Shown: positions 1-9,907 of the stretch, one piece after another
Layout of the letters: each line of letters opens with the position of its first letter
How positions within the stretch are numbered: position 1 is the first letter of the stretch
Source: Oscillospiraceae bacterium
Lineage (GTDB): Bacteria; Bacillota; Clostridia; Oscillospirales; Ruminococcaceae
Assembly (NCBI GenBank): GCA_019413245.1
Contig: DXNX01000013.1
Span: 12,731 to 26,243 of the forward strand
Direction of reading: 5' to 3'
DNA: 13,513 nt
Notes under the pieces: model-generated
Told to the model about the DNA's origin: nothing
Database searches by the model: none
Seen by the model: only the letters and a program-made list of their open reading frames with translations
Position numbers and translations under genes: made by a program

Positions 1-1282
1 GGCCGAAGGCAGGATCGGCTTCCACGCGGGCGATCATATCGTTGGGTTTGCCTTCCTGCTTGACCACAGCGGCAGCGGCCACAGCGTGTTCACGCAGACG
101 CTCGTGCAGTTCCTGACGGTCGCCGCCCTTCTTGACGGCTTTCATCATAATGTTTTCGCTGGCCATGAACGGAAGTTCCGCCATCACGCGGCTGCGGATG
201 ACCTTGGGGTAAACAACCAGGCCGTCCGAAACATTCAGCAGGATGTTCAGGATGGCATCGGCAGCCAGGAAGCCCTCGGCCATGGCGATGCGCTTGTTGG
301 CGCTGTCGTCCAGGGTACGTTCAAACCACTGGGTACCGGCGGTCATGGCAGGGTTCAGCACGTCGACCATCAGATAACGGGACAGGGCGCAGATGCGCTC
401 GCAGCGCATGGGGTTGCGCTTGTACGGCATGGCGGAAGAACCGATCTGATTCTTTTCAAAGGGTTCCTCCATCTCCTTGAAGTTGGCCAGCAGGCGGATG
501 TCAGTGGCCATCTTCATGGCGCTCTGGGCAAGACCAGCCAGGGAAGACAGCACATTGTAGTCCACCTTGCGGCTGTAAGTCTGGCCGCAGACCGGAACGA
601 CCTTGTCAAAGCCCATCTGAGCGCAGACATCGGCCTCCACGGCCTTGACTTTGGCGGAATCGCCGCCGAACAGCTCCATGAAGCTGGCCTGGGTACCGGT
701 GGTGCCCTTGACACCGCGCAGGGCCAGCTCGGAAGCCTGATGCTCGATTTCCTGCAGGTCCATGTACAGCTCGTTCATCCACAGGGTAGCGCGCTTGCCG
801 ACGGTGGTCAGCTGCGCGGGCTGGCAGTGGGTGTAGGCCAGGCAGGGCATGTCCTTGTATTCATCGGCAAACTTGGCCAGATTTGCCAGAACGCCGATGA
901 TCTTCTTGCGGACCAGTTCCAGGCCCTGCCGCATAATGATGATGTCGGTATTGTCACCCACATAGCAGCTGGTAGCGCCCAGATGGATGATGCCCTTGGC
1001 GTGGGGGCACTGCAGGCCGTAGGCATAGACATGGCTCATCACGTCGTGACGGACCAGCTTTTCCCGCGCGGCGGCTTCCTCGTAGTTGATGTCGTCTTTG
1101 TGGGCTTCCAGCTCGGCAATCTGTTCATCGGTGATGGCCAGGCCCTGCTTCTGCTCAGCCTTTGCCAGCGCAATCCACAGACGGCGCCAGGTGCGGAACT
1201 TGTTGTCGTCAGAGAAAATATACTGCATCTCGTCCGAAGCATACCGGGTGGAGAAGGGCGAGATATAACGATCATGTGCCAT
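1..1282 (-). CDS. purB: Adenylosuccinate lyase (partial, 3' end outside window)
   Basis: PurB cleaves SAICAR to AICAR plus fumarate, and adenylosuccinate to AMP plus fumarate, so it acts both in the IMP pathway and in the AMP branch. 427 codons are visible from the start [10 protein letters not shown]; the C-terminal end, probably some 50 residues, is cut by the left edge. The fumarase/aspartase-superfamily signature [11 protein letters not shown] lies at about residues 281-291 and holds the mobile-loop catalytic serine. [14 protein letters not shown] at 151-164 carries the general-acid histidine, and [12 protein letters not shown] at 100-111 is a substrate-binding stretch. The ATG is supported by AAGGAG at 1292-1297, 9 nt upstream. 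It follows purL by 34 nt and is the last gene seen in the operon. Many blocks ([52 protein letters not shown]) match my memory of animal ADSL, so this is the eukaryote-like clade rather than the shorter B. subtilis-like form. Identification is firm. Confidence 0.97.
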   Translation of the reverse strand, partial: MAHDRYISPFSTRYASDEMQYIFSDDNKFRTWRRLWIALAKAEQKQGLAITDEQIAELEAHKDDINYEEAAAREKLVRHDVMSHVYAYGLQCPHAKGIIHLGATSCYVGDNTDIIIMRQGLELVRKKIIGVLANLAKFADEYKDMPCLAYTHCQPAQLTTVGKRATLWMNELYMDLQEIEHQASELALRGVKGTTGTQASFMELFGGDSAKVKAVEADVCAQMGFDKVVPVCGQTYSRKVDYNVLSSLAGLAQSAMKMATDIRLLANFKEMEEPFEKNQIGSSAMPYKRNPMRCERICALSRYLMVDVLNPAMTAGTQWFERTLDDSANKRIAMAEGFLAADAILNILLNVSDGLVVYPKVIRSRVMAELPFMASENIMMKAVKKGGDRQELHERLREHAVAAAAVVKQEGKPNDMIARVEADPAFG

Positions 1283-1316
1283 TGAAAAACTCTCCTTATC
1301 TGTCGGGAGCGGCGTA

Positions 1317-4300
1317 TTACAGCTTGAAGTAATTCACGCCGCCCTCAAAGATGGGCTGATACTTGTCGCCGCCCACATTCTTGTACAGCTGGTCGGCGCT
1401 GCGTTCACTGTGGCCCATCTTGCCGAACACGCGGCCGTCCGGGCTGGTGATGCCTTCGATAGCCAGTACACTGCCGTTGGGGTTGTAGCGCTGGTCCATG
1501 GTGGGCACGCAGTTCAGGTCCACATACTGGGTGGCAATCTGGCCATTGGCAATCAGCTGCTGCAGCAGTTCGTCGCTGCATACAAAGCGGCCTTCGCCGT
1601 GGCTAATGGCAATCAGGTGTTCGTCGTTGACATCGCACTCGGACAGCCAGGGGCTCTTGTTGGAAGCCACGCGGGTGCGGACCAGCATGCTCTGATGACG
1701 GTGTACGGTGTTGAAGGTTAGCGTCGGGTCATCCTTGGTGATGGGGCGGATCTCGCCGTAGGGGACAAGGCCCAGCTTGATCAAAGCCTGGAAACCGTTG
1801 CAGATGCCCAGAGCCAGACCGTCACGCTCGTTCAGCAGGCGATTGACTGCATCCGCCACAGCCGGAGCACGGAAGAATGCCGCAATAAACTTGGCGGAGC
1901 CGTCGGGCTCGTCACCGCCAGAAAAACCGCCGGGCAGCATCAGGATCTGCGCTGCGTCGATCTCCTTGACCAGCGCTTCGCAGCTTTCAGCAACGTCAGC
2001 GGGGGTCAGATTCTTCAGGACCAGCACATGGGGATCACCGCCGGCACGACGGAAAGCACGGGCTGTATCGTATTCGCAGTTGGTGCCGGGGAAAACCGGA
2101 ATGATCACACGCGGAGTAGCCAGACGAACGGCCGGAGCCACACGCTGGAACGCATTGCAGCTGTATTCCAGTGCCTTGACTTCCTCACCGGCGCGGCGAT
2201 AGGGGAAGACAGGCTCCAGCTTGCGCTCCCACAGTTCCTGCAGATGAGCCAGATCCAGCTCTTCCTCGCCCACACACATGGTGTAGTCCACGGTGGTGAA
2301 GCCCAGGAACTCACCGGCGGTGGCATCCAGCAGTTCCAGGATGACCGCGCCGTAGCAGGGCTCAAACAGACGTTCCGGACGGATGTCCTTGCTCAGCTTC
2401 AGACCTACATGGTTGCCCACGCACATCTTGAACAGGGCCTCACCGATGCCGCCGAAACCGGGGGTGGCGGCAGACAGGACCTTGCCCTCGTCGATCATCT
2501 GCTCCACAATCTTGTAGATGGAGAGCAGGCTGTTGACTTCGGGCAGGCCATCCTTGTACTGGGGCTTCAGGATGACCACCGAGCTGTTGGCCTTCTTGAA
2601 TTCGGGGCTCAGCACATCGCAGGTCTTGCCCACGGCAGTGGCAAAGCTGACCAGCGTCGGGGGAACGTCCAGACCCTCAAAGCTGCCGGACATGCTGTCC
2701 TTGCCGCCGATGGAGGCGATGCCAAGACCCATCTGGGCATCCAGGGCGCCCAACAGAGCAGCCAGAGGCTTGCCCCAGCGTTCCGGCTTGTCGCCCAGAT
2801 GCTCGAAGTATTCCTGGAAGGTCAGGTACATGTCTTCATGATGGAAACCGGCGCAGACCAGTTTGGTCACGCTCTCCACAACCGCCATATAAGCGCCGCG
2901 GTAGGGATCGGCTTCGGTCAGATAGGGGTTGAAGCCCCAGGCCATGCCGGAGCAGGTGGTGGTCTCGCCGTCCACCGGCAGTTTGGCAGCCATAGCCATA
3001 GCCGGAGTCAGCTGGTACTTGCCGCCGTAGGGCATCAGCACGGTAGCAGCGCCGATGGTGGAGTCGAACCGTTCGCCCAGACCCTTCTTGCTGCAAACAT
3101 TCAGGTCGCTGACCATGGCTTCCATCTTTTCGGCCACGGTGCTGCCGGGCCATTTCGGCTTCCAGGTCTTGCCGGATTCGATGTGAACGTCGGCATGACG
3201 CTCGGCGCCGTTGGAGTTCAGGAACTCACGGGACAGATTGACAATGGGGGTGCCGTTCCACTCTTCCACCATCCGCTTTTCTTCGGTGACGGTGGCAACC
3301 ACGGTGGCCTCCAGGTTTTCCTCGTTGGCCAGCGCAATGAAGCGGTCGGCATCCTCCGGGGCCACAGCCACAGCCATACGCTCCTGGCTCTCGCTGATGG
3401 CCAGTTCGGTGCCGTCCAGGCCCTCGTACTTCTTGGTGACCTTGTTCAGGTCGATATGCAGACCGTCGGCCAGCTCGCCGATGGCCACAGAAACGCCGCC
3501 GGCGCCGAAGTCGTTGCACCGCTTGATCATGCGGCAGGCATCCTCACGGCGGAACAGGCGCTGCAGTTTGCGCTCAATGGGGGCGTTGCCTTTCTGCACC
3601 TCGGCACCGCAGGTTTCCAGGCTGGACAGCTTGTGCGCCTTGCTGGAACCGGTGGCACCGCCGATGCCGTCACGGCCGGTACGGCCGCCCAGCAGGATGA
3701 TCACATCCCCCGGAGCGGGTTCTTCACGGCGGACATGGCTGGCGGGAGTGGCGCCAACCACGGCACCGATCTCCATACGCTTGGCCACATAGCCGGGATG
3801 ATACAGCTCATCCACCTGGCCGGTCGCCAGACCGATCTGGTTGCCATAGCTGGAATAGCCCTGGGCAGCGGTGGTCACCAGCTTTCGCTGGGGCAGCTTG
3901 CCGGGCATGGTTTCGGATACGGGCTTCAGCGGATCACCGGCGCCGGTCACGCGCATGGCCTGGTAGACGTAGCTGCGGCCGGACAGGGGATCGCGGATAG
4001 CACCGCCGATGCAGGTGGCAGCGCCGCCGAAAGGCTCGATCTCAGTGGGATGGTTGTGGGTCTCATTTTTGAACAGGAACAGCCAGTCCTGCTGCTCTCC
4101 GTCCACATCGCACTTGATCTTGACGGTGCAGGCGTTGATTTCTTCGCTCTCGTCCAGATTCTTCAGGATGCCGCGCTGCTTCAGAGCCTTGGCACCGATG
4201 GTGGCGCAGTCCATCAGGGTACGGTTCTTGGCGTTGCGGCCGGTCTCTTCCCGCAGGGCCATGTAACGGTCGAACGCCGCCTTGACGATTGCATCATCGA

Positions 4301-5003
4301 TGGTCACATTGTCCAGGATGGTGCCGAAGGTGGTGTGGCGGCAATGGTCACTCCAGTAGGTATCAATGACGCGAATCTCGGTGATGGTGGGATCGCGGTC
4401 TTCGCTGCGGAAATAGTTCTGGCAGAAGACAATGTCGGCATGGTCCATGGCCAGGCCCTTTTCCTGCCGGAAGGCTTCCAGAGCCTCGTCATCCATCTGG
4501 ATGAACCCGGTCAGAGTCTCCACAGCAGAAGGCACTGCAAACTGCATCTTCAGGGTCTCGCGCTCATCCAGGCTGGCCTCGCGGGCTTCCACCGGGTTGA
4601 TGACGTACTTCTTGATGGCGGCCAGGTCCTCCTCGGACAGATCGCCTTCCAGAATATATACCCGGGCGCTGCGCACGTCGGGACGTTCGCCCTGGCTCAG
4701 CAGCTGAATGCACTGGGAAGCAGAGTCCGCACGCTGATCAAACTGGCCGGGCAGATACTCCACTGCAAAGACGGTGCCGCCCTCGGGCAGGGTATCGTAG
4801 GTCACGTCCACCGGGGGTTCGCTGAACACGGTGGGAACGGCCTTTTCAAACAGGTCGCGGTCGATGCCTTCCACGTCGTAACGGTTCAGAAGACGCAGAC
4901 TTTTCAGGCTGGAAATGCCCAGCAGTTCGGTCAGCTCATGGAACAGACCCTGAGCTTCGCCGTCAAATCCGGGCTTCTTCTCCACATAAATGCGGTAAAC
5001 CAT
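1317..5003 (-). CDS. purL: Phosphoribosylformylglycinamidine synthase, single chain
   Basis: PurL converts FGAR, glutamine and ATP to FGAM, the fourth step to IMP. At 1,228 residues it is the large fused form: a PurS-like N-terminal region (about 1-85), two PurL synthase halves and a C-terminal class-I glutaminase (about 965-1228). This makes separate purS and purQ unnecessary, and none is present. Visible motifs are [10 protein letters not shown] (about 217-226), [17 protein letters not shown] (about 311-327, ATP/Mg site), [17 protein letters not shown] in the first half, and in the glutaminase [16 protein letters not shown] with nucleophile Cys about 1068, and GHSER with His about 1198 and Glu about 1200. 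Length and motif wording fit the clade-II family known from Clostridium and Streptococcus. The start has AAGGAGG at 5012-5018, 8 nt from the ATG; this site overlaps the purD stop codon. No frameshift or missing catalytic residue was seen. Confidence 0.98.
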   Translation of the reverse strand: MVYRIYVEKKPGFDGEAQGLFHELTELLGISSLKSLRLLNRYDVEGIDRDLFEKAVPTVFSEPPVDVTYDTLPEGGTVFAVEYLPGQFDQRADSASQCIQLLSQGERPDVRSARVYILEGDLSEEDLAAIKKYVINPVEAREASLDERETLKMQFAVPSAVETLTGFIQMDDEALEAFRQEKGLAMDHADIVFCQNYFRSEDRDPTITEIRVIDTYWSDHCRHTTFGTILDNVTIDDAIVKAAFDRYMALREETGRNAKNRTLMDCATIGAKALKQRGILKNLDESEEINACTVKIKCDVDGEQQDWLFLFKNETHNHPTEIEPFGGAATCIGGAIRDPLSGRSYVYQAMRVTGAGDPLKPVSETMPGKLPQRKLVTTAAQGYSSYGNQIGLATGQVDELYHPGYVAKRMEIGAVVGATPASHVRREEPAPGDVIILLGGRTGRDGIGGATGSSKAHKLSSLETCGAEVQKGNAPIERKLQRLFRREDACRMIKRCNDFGAGGVSVAIGELADGLHIDLNKVTKKYEGLDGTELAISESQERMAVAVAPEDADRFIALANEENLEATVVATVTEEKRMVEEWNGTPIVNLSREFLNSNGAERHADVHIESGKTWKPKWPGSTVAEKMEAMVSDLNVCSKKGLGERFDSTIGAATVLMPYGGKYQLTPAMAMAAKLPVDGETTTCSGMAWGFNPYLTEADPYRGAYMAVVESVTKLVCAGFHHEDMYLTFQEYFEHLGDKPERWGKPLAALLGALDAQMGLGIASIGGKDSMSGSFEGLDVPPTLVSFATAVGKTCDVLSPEFKKANSSVVILKPQYKDGLPEVNSLLSIYKIVEQMIDEGKVLSAATPGFGGIGEALFKMCVGNHVGLKLSKDIRPERLFEPCYGAVILELLDATAGEFLGFTTVDYTMCVGEEELDLAHLQELWERKLEPVFPYRRAGEEVKALEYSCNAFQRVAPAVRLATPRVIIPVFPGTNCEYDTARAFRRAGGDPHVLVLKNLTPADVAESCEALVKEIDAAQILMLPGGFSGGDEPDGSAKFIAAFFRAPAVADAVNRLLNERDGLALGICNGFQALIKLGLVPYGEIRPITKDDPTLTFNTVHRHQSMLVRTRVASNKSPWLSECDVNDEHLIAISHGEGRFVCSDELLQQLIANGQIATQYVDLNCVPTMDQRYNPNGSVLAIEGITSPDGRVFGKMGHSERSADQLYKNVGGDKYQPIFEGGVNYFKL

Positions 5004-5011
5004 TCAATTTT

Positions 5012-5018
5012 CCTCCTT
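5012..5018 (-). promoter_or_regulatory. purL ribosome site embedded in purD stop
   Basis: On the minus strand the purD stop reads TAAGGAGG, so the last two bases of the TAA stop are also the first two of a perfect AAGGAGG Shine-Dalgarno for purL, 8 nt before its ATG. A ribosome ending on purD sits on this site, which suggests translational coupling of the two genes. The overlap is seen directly; the coupling is inferred. Confidence 0.75.
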
Positions 5019-6309
5019 AACGGCAGTTCAGAGCGGCCATGGCACGGGCGCCGATGTCGCTGCGCTTGTGTGCGCCGTCAAAATGAATCTGCTCTGTGGC
5101 TGCATACGCCTTTTTCAGCGCGCAGGCCAGATCGGGAGCGGTGGCGGTCACGCCCAGCACACGGCCGCCGGCGGTGACCAGGGTGTCTCCCTTGCGGGCG
5201 GTACCGGCATGGTAGACGGTCACATCGGCGGCGCCGGGCAGCTGGCCATTGGTCAGGCCGGTGATCTCCTTGCCTTTTTCATAGGCCAGGGGATATCCGC
5301 CGGAAGCCATGATGACACAGGCAGCGGCACCGTCAGAAAACTTGACTTCGGTCTTGTCCAGGGTGCCGTCGGTGGTGGCCTGCATGATGGTCAGCAGGTC
5401 GCTTTCCAGCAGGGGCAGCACCACCTGGGCCTCGGGGTCACCGAAACGGCAGTTGTACTCAATGACTTTCGGACCATCGGGGGTCAGCATCAGGCCAAAG
5501 TACAGGCAGCCCTTGAAGGGGCAGCCTTCCGCCTGCATGGCGGCCACGGTGGGGGCAAAGATGGTGCGCATGCACTCTTCGGCCACTTCGGGGGTGTAGT
5601 AGGGGTTGGGCGCCACAGTGCCCATACCGCCGGTGTTGAGTCCCTCGTCATGGTCCAGGGCGCGCTTGTGATCCATGCTGGAAACCATGGGAACCACGGT
5701 TTTGCCGTCGCAGAAGGAGAGAACGCTCACTTCGGGACCGGTGAGGAATTCTTCCACCACCACATGGTTGCCGGAAGCGCCGAACTTCTTGTCCAGCATG
5801 ATCTCCTTCAGACCGGCTTCGGCTTCGGCCTCGTCCTGACAGATCAGAACACCTTTTCCCAGTGCCAGACCGTCGGCCTTGATGACCACCGGATACTTGC
5901 CGCGGCTGCGGATGTACTCCATGGCGGCATCGGCCTTGTCAAAGGTTTCATAATCGGCGGTGGGGATGCCGTATTTCTTCATCAGATTCTTGCTGAAGAC
6001 CTTGCTGGCCTCGATGCGGGCGGCAGCGGCATTGGGACCGAAAGCAGGAATGCCCACTTTGGCCAATTCGTCTACCATGCCCAGAGCCAGCGGGTCATCC
6101 TGGGCCACCACGGCGTAGTCGAAGCCTTCTTCTTTGGCAAAGGCGACCATAGCGTCCACATCGGTGGCCTTGATGTCCTTGCAGATGGCGTCATAAGCGA
6201 TGCCGCCGTTGCCCGGGGCGCACCAGATCTCGGTGCACTGGGGGCTCTTTTTCAGCGCGCGGATGATGGCGTGTTCGCGCCCGCCGCCGCCAACGACTAA
6301 AATCTTCAT
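5017..6309 (-). CDS. purD: Phosphoribosylamine-glycine ligase (GAR synthetase)
   Basis: PurD joins glycine to phosphoribosylamine using ATP, the second step to IMP, as a cytosolic ATP-grasp enzyme. The 430-residue protein has the usual length for the monofunctional bacterial enzyme. The N-terminal domain opens with MKILVVGGGGREHAI. The ATP-grasp core shows KYPVVIKADGLALGKGV at about 138-154 and EEFLTGPEVSVLSF at about 186-199. The loop MDHKRALDHDEGLNTGGMGT follows at about 212-231, and the metal/nucleotide-binding EYNCRFGDPEAQVVLPL at about 284-300. The ATG follows AAAGGAG (6318-6324) by 8 nt and lies 20 nt after the stop of the formyltransferase gene. The stop codon lies inside the purL ribosome site. 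The middle of the N-domain reads AQDDPLALG where many homologues have GPE-PLVAG; I take this as a lineage variant, since all ATP-grasp motifs are intact. Confidence 0.98.
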   Translation of the reverse strand: MKILVVGGGGREHAIIRALKKSPQCTEIWCAPGNGGIAYDAICKDIKATDVDAMVAFAKEEGFDYAVVAQDDPLALGMVDELAKVGIPAFGPNAAAARIEASKVFSKNLMKKYGIPTADYETFDKADAAMEYIRSRGKYPVVIKADGLALGKGVLICQDEAEAEAGLKEIMLDKKFGASGNHVVVEEFLTGPEVSVLSFCDGKTVVPMVSSMDHKRALDHDEGLNTGGMGTVAPNPYYTPEVAEECMRTIFAPTVAAMQAEGCPFKGCLYFGLMLTPDGPKVIEYNCRFGDPEAQVVLPLLESDLLTIMQATTDGTLDKTEVKFSDGAAACVIMASGGYPLAYEKGKEITGLTNGQLPGAADVTVYHAGTARKGDTLVTAGGRVLGVTATAPDLACALKKAYAATEQIHFDGAHKRSDIGARAMAALNCR

Positions 6310-6329
6310 CGCAAAAACTCCTTTGCGTA

Positions 6330-7511
6330 TCAGTGATGGAACAGACGGATGCCGCAGAAAGCCATCACGATGCCGTACTTGTCGCAGGTGTCAATGACCT
6401 GCTGGTCACGGATGGAACCGCCCGGCTGCACGATGGCATCCACGCCGCTGCGGCGGGCACGCTCGATGTTGTCACCGAAGGGGAAGAAGGCATCGCTGCC
6501 AAGGCTCACACCGTGTACCTTGGACAGCCAGGCTTTCTTTTCCTCAGCGGTCAGGGGCGCGGGCTGTTCGGTGAAGGTCTCGGCCCACACATCGTCGCCG
6601 ATCACATCTTCCGGCGTATCGCCGATATAAACGTCGATGGCATTGTCGCGGTTGGGTTTGGTGATGTCCTCCCGGAAAGGCAGATCCAGCACTTTGGGCA
6701 TGTGGCGCAGCTGCCAGTTGTCGGCCTTCTGGCCCGCCAGACGGGTGCAGTGGATGCGGCTCTGCTGGCCGGCGCCAACGCCGATGGTCTGGCCGCCCTG
6801 CACATAGCAGACGCTGTTGGACTGGGTGTACTTCAGCACAATCAGGCTCATCACCAGGTCGCGCTTCTGGTCTTCGGTCAGGTCTTTGGCCTTGGTCACG
6901 ATATTGGTCAGCATGGTGTCGGCGGAGATATCCAGATCCTGACGTCCCTGCTCGAAGGTCACACCGTACACGGTGCGGTGCTCCAGGGGTGCGGGGGTGT
7001 AGTCGGGATCAATGGCCACGATGTTGTAGTTGCCCTTCTTCTTGCTCTTCAGTACTTCCAGGGCGTCGTCGTCATAGCCCGGAGCAATGATGCCGTCGGA
7101 AACTTCGTGCTTGATGAGCTTGGCGGTGGCCAGGTCGCACACGTCAGACAGAGCGATCCAGTCGCCGAAGCTGGACATGCGGTCGGCACCGCGGGCGCGA
7201 GCGTAGGCGCAGGCCAGGGGAGACAGCTCCATGTCGGCGTCAATGTGGTACATGCGGCGCAGGGTGTCATCCAGGGGCAGGCCCACGGCGGCACCGGCGG
7301 GGGATACATGCTTGAAGCTGGCAGCAGCCGGCAGGCCCAGGGCTTTCTTCAGGTCCTTGAACAGCTGGTAGCTGTTCAGCGCGTCCAGGAAGTTGATGTA
7401 CCCGGGACGGCCGTTCAGGATGGTAACCGGCAGCTCGCCACCGTTTTCCATAAAGATGCGGGCGGGTTTCTGGTTGGGATTGGTGCCGTATTTCAGCTGG
7501 AATTCGTTCAT
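6330..7511 (-). CDS. purH: AICAR formyltransferase, stand-alone (PurH C-domain type)
   Basis: This enzyme transfers a formyl group from 10-formyl-THF to AICAR, giving FAICAR, the ninth step to IMP. The 393 residues correspond only to the AICARFT half of bifunctional PurH/ATIC. The roughly 200-residue N-terminal MGS-like IMP cyclohydrolase domain is absent: the protein opens with LKYGTNPNQKPA, the usual beginning of the transformylase domain. The catalytic Lys-His pair is in KHVSPAG (K67-H68). Late motifs are SDAFFPFGDNIERA, IVQPGGSIRDQQVID and the C-terminal RLFHH. The ATG at 7509-7511 is chosen over an upstream TTG two codons earlier because GGAGG (7519-7523) sits 7 nt before it. It begins 2 nt after the stop of the cyclohydrolase gene, so the two genes supply the two PurH activities side by side. 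The symbol purH is used for the activity; it is not the bifunctional protein. Confidence 0.95.
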   Translation of the reverse strand: MNEFQLKYGTNPNQKPARIFMENGGELPVTILNGRPGYINFLDALNSYQLFKDLKKALGLPAAASFKHVSPAGAAVGLPLDDTLRRMYHIDADMELSPLACAYARARGADRMSSFGDWIALSDVCDLATAKLIKHEVSDGIIAPGYDDDALEVLKSKKKGNYNIVAIDPDYTPAPLEHRTVYGVTFEQGRQDLDISADTMLTNIVTKAKDLTEDQKRDLVMSLIVLKYTQSNSVCYVQGGQTIGVGAGQQSRIHCTRLAGQKADNWQLRHMPKVLDLPFREDITKPNRDNAIDVYIGDTPEDVIGDDVWAETFTEQPAPLTAEEKKAWLSKVHGVSLGSDAFFPFGDNIERARRSGVDAIVQPGGSIRDQQVIDTCDKYGIVMAFCGIRLFHH

Positions 7512-7513
7512 GC

Positions 7514-8251
7514 TCAACCCTCCACAGTGTTGTATTTGTTCAGGATAACGTCCTCATAGTCGCCGGTAGCCAGGGTGATGGCCCGCACAAACAGGCTCAC
7601 CTTGTTGTCGGTGTTCAGGGCTCCCCACAGTTTGCCGGCAAATTCGTTGGGGTCGCTCTCGTCAATGCCTACCCGCATGGGCTCACCCGCAAAGCTGGGG
7701 ATGGGGCTGCCGTTCTTCTGGTAGGTGGTGATCAGATGGCCCTCACCGGCCACAGGCTGGGGATAGTCGAAAGTCTGGCGCTGTACGCTGGCTTCGTTGC
7801 CGTCGCAGCTCTTCAGGATGCTCAGCTTGTAGCCGCCCTGCTTCATGTCCACCACGCCGGAAATGCGGGGGGTGAAGTTGGGGGCGTCATCCTCAAAGGT
7901 ACGGGTGGCCAGGGCAGCCTCAAAGCTGTAGCCCGGGAACAGGCCGTCGTTCATGAAGTTGAAGATGGTGTCGGTCTGGTCGCCGTTGGTCACGATAGTG
8001 GTGGTGCCCAGGGTCAGGACCGGGTTGTAGATGATCAGATGGGGGTCTTCCATCTTGGCGGGATCAGCCGCCACGGTACGGATGCCGCCGCGTTCGGGCA
8101 GCGCCTCAAACACGCGGTTGCGACTGTTGGCGCTGCGGCCCATGATCCAGTAAGCCACCATGGCTTTGGACCCGTCGGGGGAAAGCCCCAGGCAGATGCC
8201 GCGGCCCGGATATTCGTTGCCGGCCAGATACTTGTACAGATTCTTTTTCAT
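7514..8251 (-). CDS. purO: IMP cyclohydrolase, PurO-type
   Basis: It closes the second purine ring, converting FAICAR to IMP, the final step. The 245-residue protein bears no resemblance to the PurH N-terminal domain. It instead shows features of the PurO-like family (Pfam IMP_cyclohyd, first known from archaea): YPGRGICLG at residues 14-22, VAYWIMGRSANSRNR at 32-46, and a C-terminal stretch with GDYEDVILNKYN. This family is also found in Clostridia. The ATG lies 4 nt after the purN stop, with GAGG inside the end of purN as ribosome site. Position supports function: the next gene is a formyltransferase that lacks a cyclohydrolase domain. The family call rests on remembered motifs. No transmembrane or signal segment is visible, so it should act in the cytosol. 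Confidence 0.9.
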   Translation of the reverse strand: MKKNLYKYLAGNEYPGRGICLGLSPDGSKAMVAYWIMGRSANSRNRVFEALPERGGIRTVAADPAKMEDPHLIIYNPVLTLGTTTIVTNGDQTDTIFNFMNDGLFPGYSFEAALATRTFEDDAPNFTPRISGVVDMKQGGYKLSILKSCDGNEASVQRQTFDYPQPVAGEGHLITTYQKNGSPIPSFAGEPMRVGIDESDPNEFAGKLWGALNTDNKVSLFVRAITLATGDYEDVILNKYNTVEG

Positions 8252-8255
8252 AGCA

Positions 8256-8849
8256 TTACACCTCGTCGTTGCAAACCATGGCCAGGGCGCGGGGCAGAAG
8301 CTGCCATTCGGCCTCCACCATCACCCGCTTCTGCAAAGTTTCGGGGGTGTCATCGGGCTGCACGGCCACGGCCTTCTGCAGCAGAATGGGCCCGCCGTCG
8401 CATTCCTCGTTCACGAAATGGACCGTGGCGCCGGTGACCTTGACACCCCGGGCCAGAGCTGCCTCATGCACCCGCAGACCGTAAAAGCCGGGGCCGCAGA
8501 AGCTGGGAATCAGGCTGGGATGGACGTTCAGGATGCGATTGGGATACGCAGCGATAACGCTGGGACCCAGCACACTCAAAAATCCGGCAAGGACCACCAC
8601 GTCGATCTGATTCTCTTTCAGGACAGCCAGCAGGGCAGCATCAAAAGCGGCGCTGTCGGCATATTCCTTGCGGGCCACCACGGCGGTTTTGACACCGGCA
8701 TTCTCGGCCCGGGTCAGGGCGTAGACGCCCGGCTTGCTGGCAACCACCAGAGTCACATGACCGTTGGGATTTTCTCCCCGGTGTTCGCTGTCCAGGATGG
8801 CCTGCAGGTTGGTGCCGCCGCCCGATACCAATACTGCGACGTTTTTCAT
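8256..8849 (-). CDS. purN: Phosphoribosylglycinamide formyltransferase (GAR transformylase)
   Basis: PurN formylates GAR to FGAR with 10-formyl-THF, the third step to IMP. The 197-residue length is normal for the single-domain enzyme. [11 protein letters not shown] at residues 8-18 is the phosphate-binding loop of the GAR site. The catalytic triad equivalents are all present: Asn108 and His110 in [11 protein letters not shown], and Asp151 in EECDGGPIL. These align with E. coli Asn106, His108 and Asp144. The ATG overlaps the purM stop in an ATGA arrangement (8846-8849), a classic sign of translational coupling. The PurO-type gene follows after 4 nt. No purT-like alternative formyltransferase is in the window. 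Confidence 0.97.
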   Translation of the reverse strand: MKNVAVLVSGGGTNLQAILDSEHRGENPNGHVTLVVASKPGVYALTRAENAGVKTAVVARKEYADSAAFDAALLAVLKENQIDVVVLAGFLSVLGPSVIAAYPNRILNVHPSLIPSFCGPGFYGLRVHEAALARGVKVTGATVHFVNEECDGGPILLQKAVAVQPDDTPETLQKRVMVEAEWQLLPRALAMVCNDEV

Positions 8850-9886
8850 ACCAGTTCCACCCCGTCGCCTTCGGCAATCACGCCCAGGCGGTAGGCATCC
8901 TGGCCGTTGGCCTTCAGAATTTCAATGGCCTTGTCGGCGTCTTCGGCCGCCACGGTCAGTACCATGCCGACACCCATATTGAAGGTGTTGAACATGTCAC
9001 GTTCGGGAATGTTGCCGGTTTTGGCCAGCAGCTCAAACAGGGCGTGGGTGCGCACATCGGCCTTGGCGATGCGGGCGCAGCAGCCGGCCTTCAGGCTGCG
9101 GGGGATGTTCTCATAGAAGCCGCCGCCGGTGATGTGGGAAACGCCTTTCACGGTTATTTCCTTCATCACGGCCAGAACCGGCTTGACGTAGATCTTGGTG
9201 GGAGCCAGCAGAGCTTCGCCCAGGGTGCAGCCCAGCTCATCAAAATGCTTTTTCAGGATGTCGGGGTTGTTCTCCAGGTCAAAGATCTTGCGGACCAGAG
9301 AGAAACCGTTGGAATGCACACCGGTGGAGGGCAGGGCGATGATCACATCGCCGGCCTGCATGGTGGAGTTGTCCAGGATCTTGCTCTTGTCCACGGCGCC
9401 CACGGTGAAACCGGCCAGGTCATAGTCATCCTCCGGCATGACACCGGGATGCTCGGCCGTCTCGCCGCCCACCAGGGAGCAGCCGGCCTGCACGCAGCCT
9501 TCGGCCACGCCCTTGACGATCTCGGCAATGCGCTCGGGCACGTTCTTGCCGCAGGCGATATAATCCAGGAAGACCAGCGGCTTCGCACCGGCGCAGATGA
9601 TGTCGTTGACGCACATGGCCACGCAGTCGATGCCGATGGTGTCGTGGCGGTCCATCAACTGGGCAATGCGCAGTTTGGTGCCAACGCCGTCGGTGCCGGA
9701 GATCAGCACCGGATGGGGCATATCGGTGCAGTCCAGCTCAAACAGGCCGCCGAAACCGCCCAGACCGCCGATGCACTGCTCGTTCATGGTGCGGGCCACA
9801 TACTGCTTCATCAGGCGCACAGCCTCGTAACCGGCGGTAATATCCACACCGGCAGCGGCATAGCTTTCAGAATAGCTTTTCTCCAT
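8846..9886 (-). CDS. purM: Phosphoribosylformylglycinamidine cyclo-ligase (AIR synthetase)
   Basis: PurM uses ATP to close FGAM into the imidazole AIR, the fifth step to IMP. At 346 residues it has the family's usual length. Motifs in order: [16 protein letters not shown] near the N-terminus, [12 protein letters not shown] at about 63-73, [10 protein letters not shown] at about 92-101, [11 protein letters not shown] at 140-150, [15 protein letters not shown] in the middle and [13 protein letters not shown] in the C-domain. All are standard for the AIRS family. The start is the ATG at 9884-9886, with AAGGAG (9896-9901) 9 nt upstream; a TTG seven codons earlier is in frame but lies on the far side of that SD. 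The gap from purF is 21 nt and the gene ends in a 4-nt overlap with purN. Confidence 0.98.
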   Translation of the reverse strand: MEKSYSESYAAAGVDITAGYEAVRLMKQYVARTMNEQCIGGLGGFGGLFELDCTDMPHPVLISGTDGVGTKLRIAQLMDRHDTIGIDCVAMCVNDIICAGAKPLVFLDYIACGKNVPERIAEIVKGVAEGCVQAGCSLVGGETAEHPGVMPEDDYDLAGFTVGAVDKSKILDNSTMQAGDVIIALPSTGVHSNGFSLVRKIFDLENNPDILKKHFDELGCTLGEALLAPTKIYVKPVLAVMKEITVKGVSHITGGGFYENIPRSLKAGCCARIAKADVRTHALFELLAKTGNIPERDMFNTFNMGVGMVLTVAAEDADKAIEILKANGQDAYRLGVIAEGDGVELV

Positions 9887-9907
9887 GGTCGTTGACTCCT
9901 TCTTCAA

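Noticed and set aside
86..1285. Plus-strand open frame of 399 codons opposite purB
   Set aside because: Same antisense composition artefact; the minus strand encodes a clear adenylosuccinate lyase over the whole stretch.
2028..5177. Plus-strand open frame of 1,049 codons opposite purL and the end of purD
   Set aside because: It is the antisense shadow of GC-rich codons: Gly/His/Gln/Ala-rich, no recognisable motif, no SD at the start and it spans two well-supported minus-strand genes.
5068..7559. Two plus-strand frames of about 410 codons opposite purD and the formyltransferase gene
   Set aside because: Low-complexity Gly/His-rich products in the frame complementary to the real genes, without ribosome sites or domain features.
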